DNA of 64,000 nt from Paraburkholderia nodosa. Lineage in GTDB: Bacteria; Pseudomonadota; Gammaproteobacteria; Burkholderiales; Burkholderiaceae. This document shows positions 9,265 through 19,142 of the stretch, one piece after another; the first letter of the stretch is position 1; each line of letters opens with the position of its first letter. The DNA lies in the NCBI RefSeq assembly GCF_001718195.1, contig NZ_MCNV01000028.1, forward strand, positions 28,281 through 92,280, given 5' to 3'. The position numbers and the translations under genes are program-made. The notes below the pieces were generated by a model, which saw only the letters and a program-made list of their open reading frames with translations, was not told the origin of the DNA and did not search any database.

Positions 9265-10762
9265 GTCTTACTGTGTCACAAAATCTGTTTGCGGCAAAGC
9301 GATACCTGGTCGCATTGAATACTATAGACTTCGGGCGATCGATGAGAGAAGATGTCGACGAATTTGAGACATATCCGAATCATCTTGGGCAGGCGTTAGG
9401 GCATGCCGATCGCCATGCCGGCCTCAGCGGCTACTGTTCGGGCTTGGTTTTGCCCCTGTCGCGCAAGAGTGTCGAGCCAATGGCCGCGCACATTGACCCA
9501 CTTCACGCGAGTGCGAAGCACTAGTCTCTCCACCACTTTGTAGCCAGGGCAGACTGGTCTGACCGTGCGGTCTTGCAGCGGGTACGAGAATGGGTGATGC
9601 CTGCGTTAGACGCACACGCAGCCGAAGAGAACGGTTATTACTGGATTATTGACGACACCGGTTTTCCAAAGAAGGGACGTCATTCGGTCGAGGTGGCACG
9701 TCAGTACGGCGGGCAGCTCGGAAAGCAGGACAACTGTCAGGTCGCCGTAAGCCTGTCGATCGCGACGCAACGCGGCAGTCTGCCGATTGCCTGGCAGCTG
9801 TATGTCCCCAAGGAATGGATTGACGACCGTGAACGAGCGCGTTATGCCGGCACTCCCGACGATCTCACCTTCGAGACGAAACCACAGATTGCGCTGGCCC
9901 AACTTCGAGAGGCTATAGCATCCGGCATTGCACCGGGCATTGTGCTCGCAGATGCCGGGTACGGCGATAAAACCGCTTTTCGGGAAAGCATAACTGAACT
10001 GGGTTTGTTGTATGCGGTAGGGATCCGGCCTGGCACTTCAGTGTGGGCGCCCGGTATGGAGCCGCTTCCGCCCAAGCCCTGGAGCGGGCGCGGCAAGCCG
10101 CCGACATTGTTGCGCCGTGCGCCCGGCCACGAGCCGATCGCCGTGAAGGAGCTGGACATGCAATTACCCGTGAACGCCTGGCAATCCGTAACCTGGCGGG
10201 AAGGCAGCAACGCAGCACTATCCTCACGCTTTGCCGCCGTACGGGTTCGTCCCGCACATCGCGACTATTGGCGAAGCGCCGTCCGCGACGAAGAATGGCT
10301 GCTCATCGAATGGCCCGATGGCAAAACGGAGCCGCTCAAATACTTTCTCGCTACCGCCCCCGAGGAAGCGACACTTGAGCAGCTTGTGTTCGTGACCAAG
10401 ATGCGCTGGCGCATCGAGCGCGACTATCAGGACCTGAAACAGGAATTTGGGCTCGGTCATCATGAAGGGAGGGGCTGGCGTGGCTTTCACCACCACGCCA
10501 CACTGAGTATCGCCTCGTATGCGTTTCTGATGGCTCAGCGACTCCGAATGCGACCAGATGGACGCGATAAAAAACTTCCTTGAACGCGCGCTGCCTGCCC
10601 TTCCTCCGGATTACATCCCGCGGGGCAGTCCAGCGCGCTCAACGCCACATTCCTGATTCCATCACTACGTTGCGCATCCTGCTTGGACAAAGACTCATGC
10701 AACGATGGCTCTCTTCCTGCGCGGCAATAGAGCGCGCAACTAATTATGTGACACAGTAAGAC
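9265..10762. mobile_element. IS701-family insertion sequence with both ends
   Basis: The element is bounded by matching terminal inverted repeats. The left end starts GTCTTACTGTGTCACA at 9265 and the right end is its reverse complement ending at 10762; the match extends over about 19 of 20 bases. It is 1498 bp long. The four bases outside each end (agaa and ataa) do not match, so the original target duplication has been lost or mutated. It carries one transposase gene on the plus strand. Confidence 0.82.
9342..10583 (+). pseudogene. IS701-family transposase with a single in-frame amber codon
   Basis: DDE transposase of the IS701 type. The part up to 9521 (LGQALGHADRHAGLSGYCSG, PLSRKSVEPMAA) and the part from 9525 onward (YYWIIDDTGFPKKGRHSVEV, VLADAGYGDKTAFR, MRWRIERDYQDLKQEFGLGH) are in the same frame. 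They are separated only by a TAG at 9522-9524, where relatives have a glutamine before SLHHFV. One C-to-T change therefore inactivates an otherwise full-length gene. The start at 9342 (MREDVDEFETY) is the family-like one; an open frame from 9252 begins outside the element. Confidence 0.82.
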
Positions 10763-10773
10763 ATAAGGATATA

Positions 10774-12049
10774 TGAGCTTCCCCAGAATTTTCGCCTTCC
10801 AGTAGGTCATGTGTAAACTCGACCCGAAGGAAGGAAAGAATCGATGTTCAAGGTACCAAAGCAGGCATACACCGCTGAGTTCAGGACGATCGCGGTAAAG
10901 CGAGTGAAGAACGGGCAAAGCGCGCGGGATGTTGCTCGTGAACTGGGGATTTCCCACCAGTCGCTGCGCAACTGGGTCAAGGCCGATGAGGCAGGCACAC
11001 TCAATGTCCCGGGGACAAAGGCTGCCACGCCGGAACAGATGGAGTTCTCACGCCTGCGGGCTGAGGACAAGCGTCTGCAGATGGAACTTGAAATCGGAAA
11101 AAAAAGCGGCGGCGTTGTTCGTGAAGGACCTCCTGTGAAGTATGCCCGGATTGATTCGCATCGCCGGCACTATCCGCTGTCGGCGCTGTGCGGGTCCTGT
11201 CGGTATCGGACGTGGATGCGCGGCGGCACGCCCGGGCGCGAGCGTCTCACAGAGGCCCAGTTGCTCGCCCTGATCCAGTCTATCCACGCCGCGGTCAAGA
11301 ACGCCTATGGCTCACCACGGATGACCGAGGAAGTTTGCGCACGCGGCTTTCCGGCCTGCAAGGAGCGGGTCGAGCGGCTCATGCGCGAGAACGGCATGCG
11401 GGCTCGGCACAAGCGACGTTACCCTGTCACGACGAACTCGAAGCACAAGCTCCCGGTCGCGGAAAATCTGCTGGGGCGCGATTTTCACGCCGACAGCGCC
11501 GAATCAGGTCTATACATCGGACATCACGTACATCTAGACCGATGAGGGCTGGCTGTATCTTGCGATCGTGCTGGACCTGTTTAAGCGGGAAGTTGTCAGC
11601 TGATCGATCAAGCCGCGCATGACGGCTGACATCGTGACGGACGCGCTGACAATGGCATGGTTCCGACGCCAGCCCGAGCCCGGCGCGCTGCACCATTCGG
11701 ACAGGGGTAGCGAATATGCCAGCGACGACTTCCAGCGCAAGCTGGCGCAATACGGTATGTGCTGCTCGATGAGCCGCAAGGGAAACTGTTGGGACACGCC
11801 CCGACGGAGAGCTTCTTCAACAGCCTGAAGAACGAACGGGGGCATGCTACGCGATACCGTACCCATCAGGAAGCGATGGTGGACCTGTTCGGATACTTTG
11901 AAGTGTTTTACAACCGCGGTCGCCCTCATTCGTCGCTCGGCTTTGTATCGCCGGTTCAGTTGCTGCAAGACTGCATCAAAGCTCAGCAGGCCAAGGATGT
12001 GGCCGCGTAACCAGAAAACTCTGGAAGGCGAAAAACCGAGGGAACCTCA
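10774..12049. mobile_element. IS3-family insertion sequence with both ends
   Basis: Terminal inverted repeats of 29 bp are visible: the left end 10774-10802 begins TGAGCTTCCCC and ends TTTTCGCCTTCCAG, and the right end 12021-12049 is its imperfect reverse complement (CTGGAAGGCG...CCTCA). The element is 1276 bp and carries broken orfA/orfB. It begins only 11 bp after the right end of the IS701-type element. No convincing target duplication is seen. Confidence 0.8.
10844..12010 (+). pseudogene. IS3-family transposase (orfA/orfB), frameshifted
   Basis: OrfA starts at 10844 (MFKVPKQAYTAEFRTIAVKR) with a helix-turn-helix (DVARELGISHQSLRNWVKAD). OrfB holds the integrase core: AVKNAYGSPRMTEEV, then DEGWLYLAIVLDLFKREVVSW after a frame change near 11530, HHSDRGSEYASDDF, a second change near 11800 and TESFFNSLKNER with YNRGRPHSSLGFVSPV. 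The orfA/orfB junction near 11100 falls in an A-rich run, where a programmed shift would normally occur. Here orfA and the start of orfB read as one frame. Extra stops and shifts make it inactive. Confidence 0.82.
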
Positions 12050-12058
12050 ATGCTGGCG

Positions 12059-12502
12059 TCAGATTTGAGAGACAATAACAACCATTCGGCCAACCAAACG
12101 CTCGATCAAATCGAATTGCCAAGGGCGGCCACGCCATAGCCTCGAAATTCCTTGACGATGGCGAAATCCCGCCACGATCAAACCAGCATTCAATCGCTCC
12201 GCGTAGTGCACGACACTGTCGACCACTGTACCGTGAGAAAGGTAGCCGCTCGCCCTAATGCCTTTGCTTTTCAGACGACAAAGCGCGTTGTCCAGCAACT
12301 GTGATGTATTGCTTAAATATGTTGAATAAGCAAGGTCGGTCACGATCCCAGCTGTCGATATGAGTGCAGTGGAAATGTCGGCAACAGCAAGCACATGGAG
12401 TTCACCCGCTCCTTGCCAGCGCAGCTCGGGAATACGATTCAGAGCTTGCTGGCTTTCTTCCGATCCGTCGTAATAAACAAGAATGCTTTGATAGTCAGAC
12501 AC
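12059..12502 (-). CDS. Universal stress protein (UspA family)
   Basis: A 147-residue single-domain Usp. It starts SILVYYDGSEESQQALNRI, the usual beta1 Asp and following helix, and ends with LIVAGFRHRQGISRLW...VGRMVVIVSQI, where relatives carry the ATP-binding G-x2-G-x9-G(S/T). That motif is not clean here, so nucleotide binding is uncertain. Translation seems to begin at a GTG (12502). It stands alone next to the right end of the IS3 element, with no operon partner. Such proteins support survival under low oxygen or stress; a nodule role would be inference. Confidence 0.8.
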   Translation of the reverse strand: MSDYQSILVYYDGSEESQQALNRIPELRWQGAGELHVLAVADISTALISTAGIVTDLAYSTYLSNTSQLLDNALCRLKSKGIRASGYLSHGTVVDSVVHYAERLNAGLIVAGFRHRQGISRLWRGRPWQFDLIERLVGRMVVIVSQI

Positions 12503-12645
12503 TAGGAGTCCGTTAGACTTGTGAAGTTGATAATTCGCGAATCAATCGTATTACTTCGTCGAAATCCGGCGTCCGATGCTATGGGAGAGGGCTGCGGCGG
12601 TAGGCCAGACTGGGGAAACTAACCCCCAATGACTTTCCGCCTTGG

Positions 12646-13315
12646 GAGACGGTCTACCAGTAGACGCAGCGCTGGTTCCAGGCAGGCTGTTTCAAATAAA
12701 TGGTAAGTGTCTGCGGTTGATTATCTGCGTGACGCACGATCGCCGGGGTCAGTGGGGGCATTCTCGATGGACGCGCTCTGCAGTCGAAGTGGTAGCGTGG
12801 TCCACGCGCAGGCTATGACGGGTAGTAAGCTCATATACCCTGCCCGTGCGTACATTTGGGCAACCACTGGGCGCGCATGTCACGCCGCCCAGTGAACAGG
12901 AGCGTGCATAGATCGGGAACTGGCGCGACAGGTCGAGCAGGCTACGGGGGAGACGGTGAGAATCGCGTTCGCTGACCAAGGCTACACCGGCGAAGAGCCC
13001 ACAGAAGCCGCTCGCGATGAAGGCATCGAGCTTCGCGTGGTCAGGTTGCCGGAGGCAAATGAAGGCTTTGTACTGTTGCGGCGTCGTTGGGTGGGGGAGC
13101 GCAGTTTCGGCTGGCTCAACCGCCTCAGACGACTGGCCAGAAACTACGAGGGTTTGCCCAAAACCTTGGCTGGTTTGCATTTCGTCGTGTTCTCCCTGCT
13201 TATTCTCTTCCACTGCGCAGCCCTTAACAGAGCTGCAAAGCGCCTTCTAAGCTGGCTGTTGGGTGATCTGCTGGAACACCTTTCAGCAAGCCCAACAATT
13301 TTATGAAGCCGTCTC
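12646..13315 (+). pseudogene. IS5-family transposase remnant
   Basis: The C-terminal half is readable from 12957 to 13306: IAFADQGYTGEEP, ELRVVRLPEANEGFVLLRRR, WVGERSFGWLNRLRRLARNY, EGLPKTLAGLHFVVFSLLI. This is the DDE C-terminus of IS5-type transposases, including the conserved W-x-ER-x-FGW-x4-RRL. Upstream to about 12660 only scattered matches in shifting frames remain (WFQAGCF, GILDGRALQS). Possible ends are GAGACGG at 12646-12652 and CCGTCTC at 13309-13315, which are inverted copies. Confidence 0.7.
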
Positions 13316-14121
13316 TAAGCCTTTGAACAATTCCGTGCCAGAACGCTGTGCATCCTCGCCCAAGTCATTGTTGTCTCAGAATTCGCCACGTGTACTAGTT
13401 TCTCATGAAGTTCAGAAGCTGACGAAGGATCGATTATTCCGTTTTTGATCATCTGCGGCGCGAGGTCACTCAAGCTCATCGCGTAAAGCAACCTATCTTT
13501 GGCTGAATTGAGTAACGGGTGATATAAGCGGTAATGTTCAATTGTCAAACCGAGATTCCTGATAACACTCTCCATACGGAAGGCGATATTGTAATCACGG
13601 CCGTTCACGATAAAACAAGATCTTAAGATTCTTATAAACTCATCGATTGCTTCAGACGGTGGAAAAGAGAATGAGCCGTCATGAATCACCGGCTCTTCGC
13701 ACAGCAAATGGCCATCTGGGCGGAGCGCATTCACCATTTCACGAATCGCGTGATCAGCATCCGCCACATGATGGAGCACCATCCGACAATAGACTAAGTC
13801 ATATGAGTTATCCAAATGATTTAGGCAATTAACGTCACCTTCGAAAAAGCGAACATTCTTGAAACCATTTTCTCTTACCAATTCGCGGGACGCATCTAGC
13901 TGCGCCGGACTGTTATCTATAGCCGTCACCGTTCCTTGATGTCCAACCGCGCGCGCCAGATTCAGTGTCATTGCGCCACTACCGCAGCCAACTTCAAGGA
14001 TCTTCCTTCCGCGAAGCGTGCCGGCTCTGCTTATAAGGTCGACACTGGACTGTTCGTATAACCGGCTTTGGATGCCGAGTCTTAGCCTGGCACTGTCATC
14101 CGTTTTTATGATGTAGCCCAT
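13315..14121 (-). CDS. SAM-dependent methyltransferase (class I, UbiE-like)
   Basis: A 268-residue Rossmann methyltransferase. Motif I is ILEVGCGSGAMTLNLA (about residues 41-56), motif II ends in TAIDNSPAQLDASRE, and the post-motif block is YDLVYCRMVLHHVADADHAI. The substrate is unknown. It is a lone gene between an IS5 remnant and the luciferase-like fragment. Its stop codon (13315-13317) coincides with the inferred end of the IS5 element, so the last few residues may have been replaced when the element inserted. Lower GC than its neighbours hints at separate transfer. Confidence 0.78.
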   Translation of the reverse strand: MGYIIKTDDSARLRLGIQSRLYEQSSVDLISRAGTLRGRKILEVGCGSGAMTLNLARAVGHQGTVTAIDNSPAQLDASRELVRENGFKNVRFFEGDVNCLNHLDNSYDLVYCRMVLHHVADADHAIREMVNALRPDGHLLCEEPVIHDGSFSFPPSEAIDEFIRILRSCFIVNGRDYNIAFRMESVIRNLGLTIEHYRLYHPLLNSAKDRLLYAMSLSDLAPQMIKNGIIDPSSASELHEKLVHVANSETTMTWARMHSVLARNCSKA

Positions 14122-14329
14122 ATTGCCTCATTGAGAATTCTTAATTTCGATTGAGTGACGCGGCTTTTGCAACCGTTATGCTCTCGTCTTGGCCCCTGGT
14201 GATGTGCCCTCGGGTTTTCGCATTTCAGGGGCCGTCTTGCGAAAGACGACGCGGGCGCTGCGGATGCGAATTTTGCGCCGATTGCAGCGGCCCTGCCCGC
14301 AGACTCTGGTCCATTGGTGGCGGTTGGCA

Positions 14330-14800
14330 CGGACCTTGATGGGGCATCAGTCAAAGGGCCGTTGTCTAGCTGAAAACGGTGGTCCCGATACGAAAGGGCG
14401 CCACCTTTTATCGCCTCCATTAGAATCTCGCTTGCTTTGAAGTAACGTTCTGGCACCGCGTCCACATCTATCCCGAAGTAACCTCGCTTGATCGGAAGAG
14501 AGCCGAGCCTGTGCTGTTTCGAACCCACCACCGTTCAGGTGATAAAGCATGCAGATCTCTTCAAGCGCAAGTAGCGGATGACGAAGGCTATAAGCAGCAT
14601 GACTAGAGGGCCGAGACGAAGTTACGCGGCGCGCTGTGCGACGCTCGACAGGAACGGCGTCGTCAATGCGCCGTAAAATGGTGCTCCGCCAGAGGGTAGG
14701 CGTAAAAGCCTCGCTGTTGACAGGCTTCGGCTAGCCCGAGGCGGTCCACGTATTGTTGTCCAATTGCGCAAATCGTCGTCGTCCAAGATGCCGAAGGCCC
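14330..14800 (-). pseudogene. N-terminal fragment of a luciferase-like flavin monooxygenase
   Basis: Read across three frames on the minus strand the blocks are DRLGLAEACQQRGFYAYPLA-EHHFTA, then TPFLSSVAQRA, LRHPLLALEEICMLYHLNGG, and RGYFGIDVDAVPERYFKASE-ILMEAI. This is the F420/FMN luciferase-like monooxygenase (LLM) pattern, in which EEICMLDxLSGGR and a downstream GxxxxExxERFxE block are typical. The gene stops near 14330, about half its normal length, and holds several frame changes. It may once have worked with the flavin monooxygenase at 16144-17415. Confidence 0.6.
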
Positions 14801-14873
14801 GCTTAGGCGGTAAAGCGTTTCTCATTCAACTCTCTCCAACTTATATCCGGATACCGGCCTAGATTGAGGTGAA

Positions 14874-15899
14874 TCAGGGTTTGCGGGTGCGATTACCGTT
14901 TTGGTCGTCGCGCTCCAGCCCATAGACATCCCCCTCAAGCTCCGTCGCTTCTGCCAGAACTCCGGTGATAAGGTCCATATCCTTGGCGGTCAAGGTGAGA
15001 CCTGAGATGGCGACGTTCGAGGCTAGATGAGTGCGGTCGCGCGCGCCGATGATGACGGCCGCCACCCCCGGTCGGTCGAGCATCGCAGCGCTGGCGACTG
15101 TGGCGATGTCGGATCCGTGCCGGTCCGCGATCTGGCGGAGCATTGTCAGAAGGGCCTGGAATAGATCCCAACCGCCGATGTCGTCGATAATCCGCTTATA
15201 TTTGACCAGCGAACGGTTCTCCAGCTCCCATGTCGGTTCCGGTGCGCCGAACCATCTGTCGGCGAGGAAGCCGCCTGCCACGGTTCCATAGCACAGAAGG
15301 GGGATACCGTACTCGACTGCCGCCGCAGCCATCCGCCGCTCTGGACGTCCGTCGAGCAGCGAATACTGCACCTGCATGCAGGTAAACGGCACTCCTGCGT
15401 TCACGATCTCCAGCATATGGTAAGTGTCGAAATTGGTGCCGCCGATCTTATCAATCTTGCCGGCGCGGCGAAGATCATCGAGCCACAGCGCCACCTCGAT
15501 CCAACGTGGCTCTCGGTATTCCCACCAGTGGAGTTGTACGAGGTCGAGCCGCTCCTGGTTGAGGCGTTGCAGTGACTGGTCGATCACCCTCTCGACATAA
15601 GACTTGCTGATGCGCCGTAGTATGTCTAAATGCGGCACAAATTTGGTATGGACTTTGATTCGGGCGAGGGCCTCTTCCCCTCGCAGATCGCGATAGCGCC
15701 TTCTAAAATGACCGATCAGTTCTTCGACCCCGGTATAGATGTCGGCACAGTCGAAGGTGGTTATTCCGGCATCCGCGAAGGCCACCAGGTCCGCCACGGG
15801 ATCTTCGCTTCGGGGCGTGCAGTGGCCACTCGCGAGTTGCCAGCCTCCGTGGATCACTCGTGAAATCTCGTAGTTTGGGGCGAGCTGGATACTCTGCAT
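14874..15899 (-). CDS. Aldo/keto reductase
   Basis: NADPH-dependent aldo/keto reductase of 341 residues. The catalytic tetrad is visible: Asp and Tyr in TTFDCADIYTGVE, Lys in VHTKF and His in LVQLHWWEY. The TIM-barrel continues with GKIDKIGGTNFD, QVQYSLLDGRPE and a C-terminal cofactor region AVIIGARDRTHLASN. It lies downstream of the flavin monooxygenase gene on the same strand, separated by about 245 bp that hold a small coupled frame, so a shared transcript is likely. Substrate unknown; a role in metabolising a monooxygenase product is inference. Confidence 0.85.
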   Translation of the reverse strand: MQSIQLAPNYEISRVIHGGWQLASGHCTPRSEDPVADLVAFADAGITTFDCADIYTGVEELIGHFRRRYRDLRGEEALARIKVHTKFVPHLDILRRISKSYVERVIDQSLQRLNQERLDLVQLHWWEYREPRWIEVALWLDDLRRAGKIDKIGGTNFDTYHMLEIVNAGVPFTCMQVQYSLLDGRPERRMAAAAVEYGIPLLCYGTVAGGFLADRWFGAPEPTWELENRSLVKYKRIIDDIGGWDLFQALLTMLRQIADRHGSDIATVASAAMLDRPGVAAVIIGARDRTHLASNVAISGLTLTAKDMDLITGVLAEATELEGDVYGLERDDQNGNRTRKP

Positions 15900-16147
15900 C
15901 TTAGTTGCGCCTTATAACGGTCATCATGGTGCGGCCCCGGTGTGCTTGCGAGGGGTTGAACTGGCATTGCCAACGCCGATCGGATAACTAACCATATAGG
16001 AGGAAAGCCGACCGATCGGGAGGTTGGCGCGCTTGGAATTCGCTGAGTATGGACATGCGGAAGGCTGATACGCAGGCCTGCCACTCCTAAAGCCTCCTGC
16101 CGTTCCCCGATCCGTTCTATGGCCATTTGTCCGACCTTGACGTTCAT
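15854..16147 (-). CDS. Small uncharacterised reading frame coupled to the flavin monooxygenase
   Basis: A 97-codon frame whose ATG overlaps the stop of the upstream monooxygenase gene as ATGA, the usual sign of translational coupling. Its 3' end overlaps the aldo/keto reductase start by 46 bp. The protein shows no motif I recognise. It may be a real small gene, the stump of a frameshifted gene, or chance. Confidence 0.3.
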   Translation of the reverse strand: MNVKVGQMAIERIGERQEALGVAGLRISLPHVHTQRIPSAPTSRSVGFPPIWLVIRSALAMPVQPLASTPGPHHDDRYKAQLRCRVSSSPQTTRFHE

Positions 16148-17415
16148 ACGACCCGCTCCAGCATCATCCGACCAGCTTCCGCGTAGTGCCGCTGGTGGAC
16201 CATGGCGTGTTGCGCAGCCGCCTGCAGATCGCGCAGCCGCCGCTGAAGTGGTGAAGATTCATACACTGCGACACCGCCGGCCAGGGTAAAGCAGGCATGC
16301 GCTGCGCGGGCACAGATCGTCGCAATCCAGATTCCAGTCTGTATGCCCTCGCTGTACAGCGCTTGGCCATTCAGCGTGCCGGCCAAGGCGTGCCGCCAGT
16401 GACTCTCCGCCTGAACCTGCATGGCCGCCCGCGCCGCACGCACATCTGCCTCAATTCGGCCCAGCTCGCCCAAGACCATCTCCGAGTCGCGCATAGGAGC
16501 CGGCGCTCGAAGTTGTTGCCTGCCGCTTTGGGCGAGCTCGGCAACATCCGACAACGCGCCCTCCGCGATGCCTACGCAGACCGCGCCAATAAGCACCGAC
16601 TGGAGGTGCCGCCAAGCTTGATAAAGCGGTCCCGGTTCGCATGATGCGCCAGCCGGAAAGTCGAAAAAATTGGCCTCCGACGCGAGTACGTTCTGTAGGG
16701 CTATGTGGTGACTGCCGGTACCTCTGAGGCCGGAGGCGTGCCAAGTGTCTTCAATATGCCAAGCCGAGGCCGGCAAGGCGACACCCCGGACCAAGGCTGG
16801 CCCGGCATCCCCTGCCGGGCCAAGGAGTGGCTTTCCTCCTTCCGACATGACACACAGACCCGCCATCCAGTCGGCGTTGCGGCAACAACTGGCGAACGGC
16901 CAACGGCCGCTGATCTGCCACCCACCTGGCACTTTCTCGGCGGTGCCTCCAGGCATGGATACGCTAGCTATGATGATGTCCGACTTCTCCTGATACATCA
17001 GATCGTAAGTCTGTCTCGGCAATCGAGGGCTCATAATTGCCGATGAAATGCCGATCATCGCGGTCCAGCCGACTGACCCGTCGAGCCGAGCCAACGCGCT
17101 GATCACTTCCATTCCCCAAGGCAAATCTAACTCTAATCCTCCACGGCTGCGTGGCACGAACACGCGGAACACCCCGATCGATCGCAATTTCTCGATAAGG
17201 TCGGACGGCATGCATCGTCCGGCTTCGATTTCGGTTACGCGCGCGAGCATGTCCGGGGCAAGATCGCGAATCGCGTCGAGGATCCGACCGGCTGCAACTG
17301 ACGAGATCTCCAGGCCCTCGTCGTCAGAGGGGGCTTGAATTTCAGCTTGATGCCCCTTTGGCACCGGGCGATCTGACTCGTGTAGAGCATTACTTTGCTT
17401 CATTAGTTTCAGCAT
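16144..17415 (-). CDS. Flavin-dependent monooxygenase of acyl-CoA dehydrogenase fold
   Basis: A 423-residue protein of the group D flavin monooxygenases (HsaA/DszC/HpaB-C-type), which use reduced flavin from a separate reductase to hydroxylate a small substrate. Marks are an N-terminal helical domain with EAGRCMPSDLIEKLRSIGVFR, the flavin-contact strand SGRWPFASCCRNADWMAG, HASGLRGTGSHHI, and the C-terminal LRDLQAAAQHAMVHQRHYAE that carries the conserved R-D...H. True acyl-CoA dehydrogenases have a catalytic Glu that I do not see. It is the first gene of a run with the small coupled frame and the aldo/keto reductase; no flavin reductase is adjacent. Confidence 0.78.
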   Translation of the reverse strand: MLKLMKQSNALHESDRPVPKGHQAEIQAPSDDEGLEISSVAAGRILDAIRDLAPDMLARVTEIEAGRCMPSDLIEKLRSIGVFRVFVPRSRGGLELDLPWGMEVISALARLDGSVGWTAMIGISSAIMSPRLPRQTYDLMYQEKSDIIIASVSMPGGTAEKVPGGWQISGRWPFASCCRNADWMAGLCVMSEGGKPLLGPAGDAGPALVRGVALPASAWHIEDTWHASGLRGTGSHHIALQNVLASEANFFDFPAGASCEPGPLYQAWRHLQSVLIGAVCVGIAEGALSDVAELAQSGRQQLRAPAPMRDSEMVLGELGRIEADVRAARAAMQVQAESHWRHALAGTLNGQALYSEGIQTGIWIATICARAAHACFTLAGGVAVYESSPLQRRLRDLQAAAQHAMVHQRHYAEAGRMMLERVV

Positions 17416-18220
17416 GTGTCTGATTAATTAAATGAGCGAGCATGCCTTCACCTATGACAGGTTCAGTGCGGCGGTGGTTAGTTGTTGCGCCTTACGTCAT
17501 GATTGACCAGCATTACGCGGTTCTCGTGCTAATCGCCTACCCGGCTGCAGTCTATATGCTATTGGTTCTGTGACGGGCAGCGTGCGTTCATTTCTGTGGT
17601 TTATGTGGCAAGCATCAATTGTGGCTGTAGGCGGGGGATTGGTGAGCCGGACCATGGGTTTTCCTCCTGTGCGCTTAGCGTGGTTGGAATGCAAGACCCG
17701 CGCAAATAGGCACTCGCGGTTCGGCCTCGGGTTGACAAATCTATTGTTCGTCGACGGATCTAATACTTTATACACACTTTCAGAAAGTCTGCCTCGCGTT
17801 CAGTAGAGACGCAAGGCAATTAATATCAAAAGAATTGAAATGTCGTTCAGTTATAGTAATGTCGCAATCATTGCATCGCCGAGAGATGACCGCTCAGATA
17901 TTCCAGTTGACGGTTTCGCGTTCACCGCGCGTGACAATCGTCTTATCCACATGGCGTTGAGCTGTATGCTTGCATGCTGGAAGTCGATCGGTGCGGCGCC
18001 GTCAAAACCCGGCGCGAGCGATGCTAACCCGCGTTTAGATTCTTAACGGCAGGCCAGCCACACCTCAGCAGAAAGCATGCTGCCAAGGAGTAAATGTAGC
18101 GAAAAAAGGCGCGTCATGCGGGTGGGCATGACGCGAAGGGAATAACCGCCGATGTCGACCCAACTGCGTTAATGTCCGACTATCAGGACTAGCGAGGGCA
18201 CTGTAACGTAAGATGTCTCG
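17416..18220. other. Gene-poor region before an IS6 remnant
   Basis: About 800 bp with only short, unsupported open frames (for example 17570-17806 and 17840-18046 on the plus strand, with no recognisable domain and no convincing ribosome site). It should include the promoter of the monooxygenase/reductase run on the minus strand, but no clear promoter or nod box is visible. Confidence 0.35.
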
Positions 18221-18597
18221 ATGAAGAAAAGAAAATCGCTTTATCACGGCCACCGCTTCCCAGCGGCAATCATTAGTCTCGCGGTTCGGTGGTGTTTCTG
18301 GTTCCAATTTAGCCTGTGTGATATTGAAGAACTGCTGTTCGAGCGCGCTGTCGTTGTCAGTTACGAGACGGTGCCGAAAACAGCCATCAACCTACGCGTG
18401 AGCGCGAACGCCGGATGCGTGGTTTCCGCGATCCTGGTCGCACACAAGCGTTCTTATCGAGCTTCGGACCGATTCGCCAGCACTTCGCGCTCAAGCGACA
18501 TTTACTGCGTGCATCACTCTATCGCAAACAGCTCGACGCACGCTCTGCCGGGTGGCATCGCTTCACTAGGCTCACCCAAGATCCGTCCAATTTCTGA
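18221..18597 (+). pseudogene. IS6-family transposase remnant with internal deletion
   Basis: The N-terminus (RFPAAIISLAVRW, FSLCDIEELLFERAVVVSYE) is close to the other IS6 copy at 19593. The frame then jumps to the C-terminal end (RGFRDPGRTQAFLSSFGPIR, QHFALKRHLLRASLYRKQLD). The whole catalytic DDE core is missing, so this is a dead deletion derivative. Confidence 0.65.
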
Positions 18598-18829
18598 GCG
18601 AATGTACGTCCTGTGCGCTCTTGCATCTCGTACCTTAACGTGACAACGCCAATTCTACGGGTGAGCCCGTCTCCCAAGAACCATATGATGCATATCAACG
18701 TCGATGTCGAGTCGCATGAGTATCTTTGCGAATGCAGGTGCGCAAGCGTGCGGCAAGCCGTTAGCGCGTGGCGCACCGCGTTTACTAACATTTTCAAAGT
18801 ATTGTCACAATGACGAGACAGTACGAGCA

Positions 18830-19120
18830 TGAAATCCAAACGTCATCCCTATGGCCGGAAACTGGATCACGTGAGGTTGCAGGCAATGCGCCAGCAAGCA
18901 GTGAAGCCGTTGGCGAACGACAGGACGTGGCGAGTGTAGTGGCGGCCTGCGGGGTGAACGAACGCAGCGTCTATCGTTGGCTGGCCGACTTCGCCAACGG
19001 CGGACAAAGCGCCTTGCTCGTCGAGCCGGTCCTCGGCCGGGCGCCAAGGTCACTGCCGAGGAGATGCGCTGGCTGGCGCAAGCCGTACGGGGCCTCACGC
19101 CGTTGCAGTTCAAGTTTTAA
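18830..19120 (+). pseudogene. IS630-family transposase N-terminal fragment
   Basis: The Paired-like helix-turn-helix of IS630 transposases is recognisable: GERQDVASVVAACGVNERSV followed by YRWLADFANGGQSALL, then in another frame VTAEEMRWLAQAVRGLTPLQ-like residues. Sequence ends abruptly at about 19120 with no DDE domain. Confidence 0.6.
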
Positions 19121-19142
19121 TTCGCACTGAAGCTGGACGACT

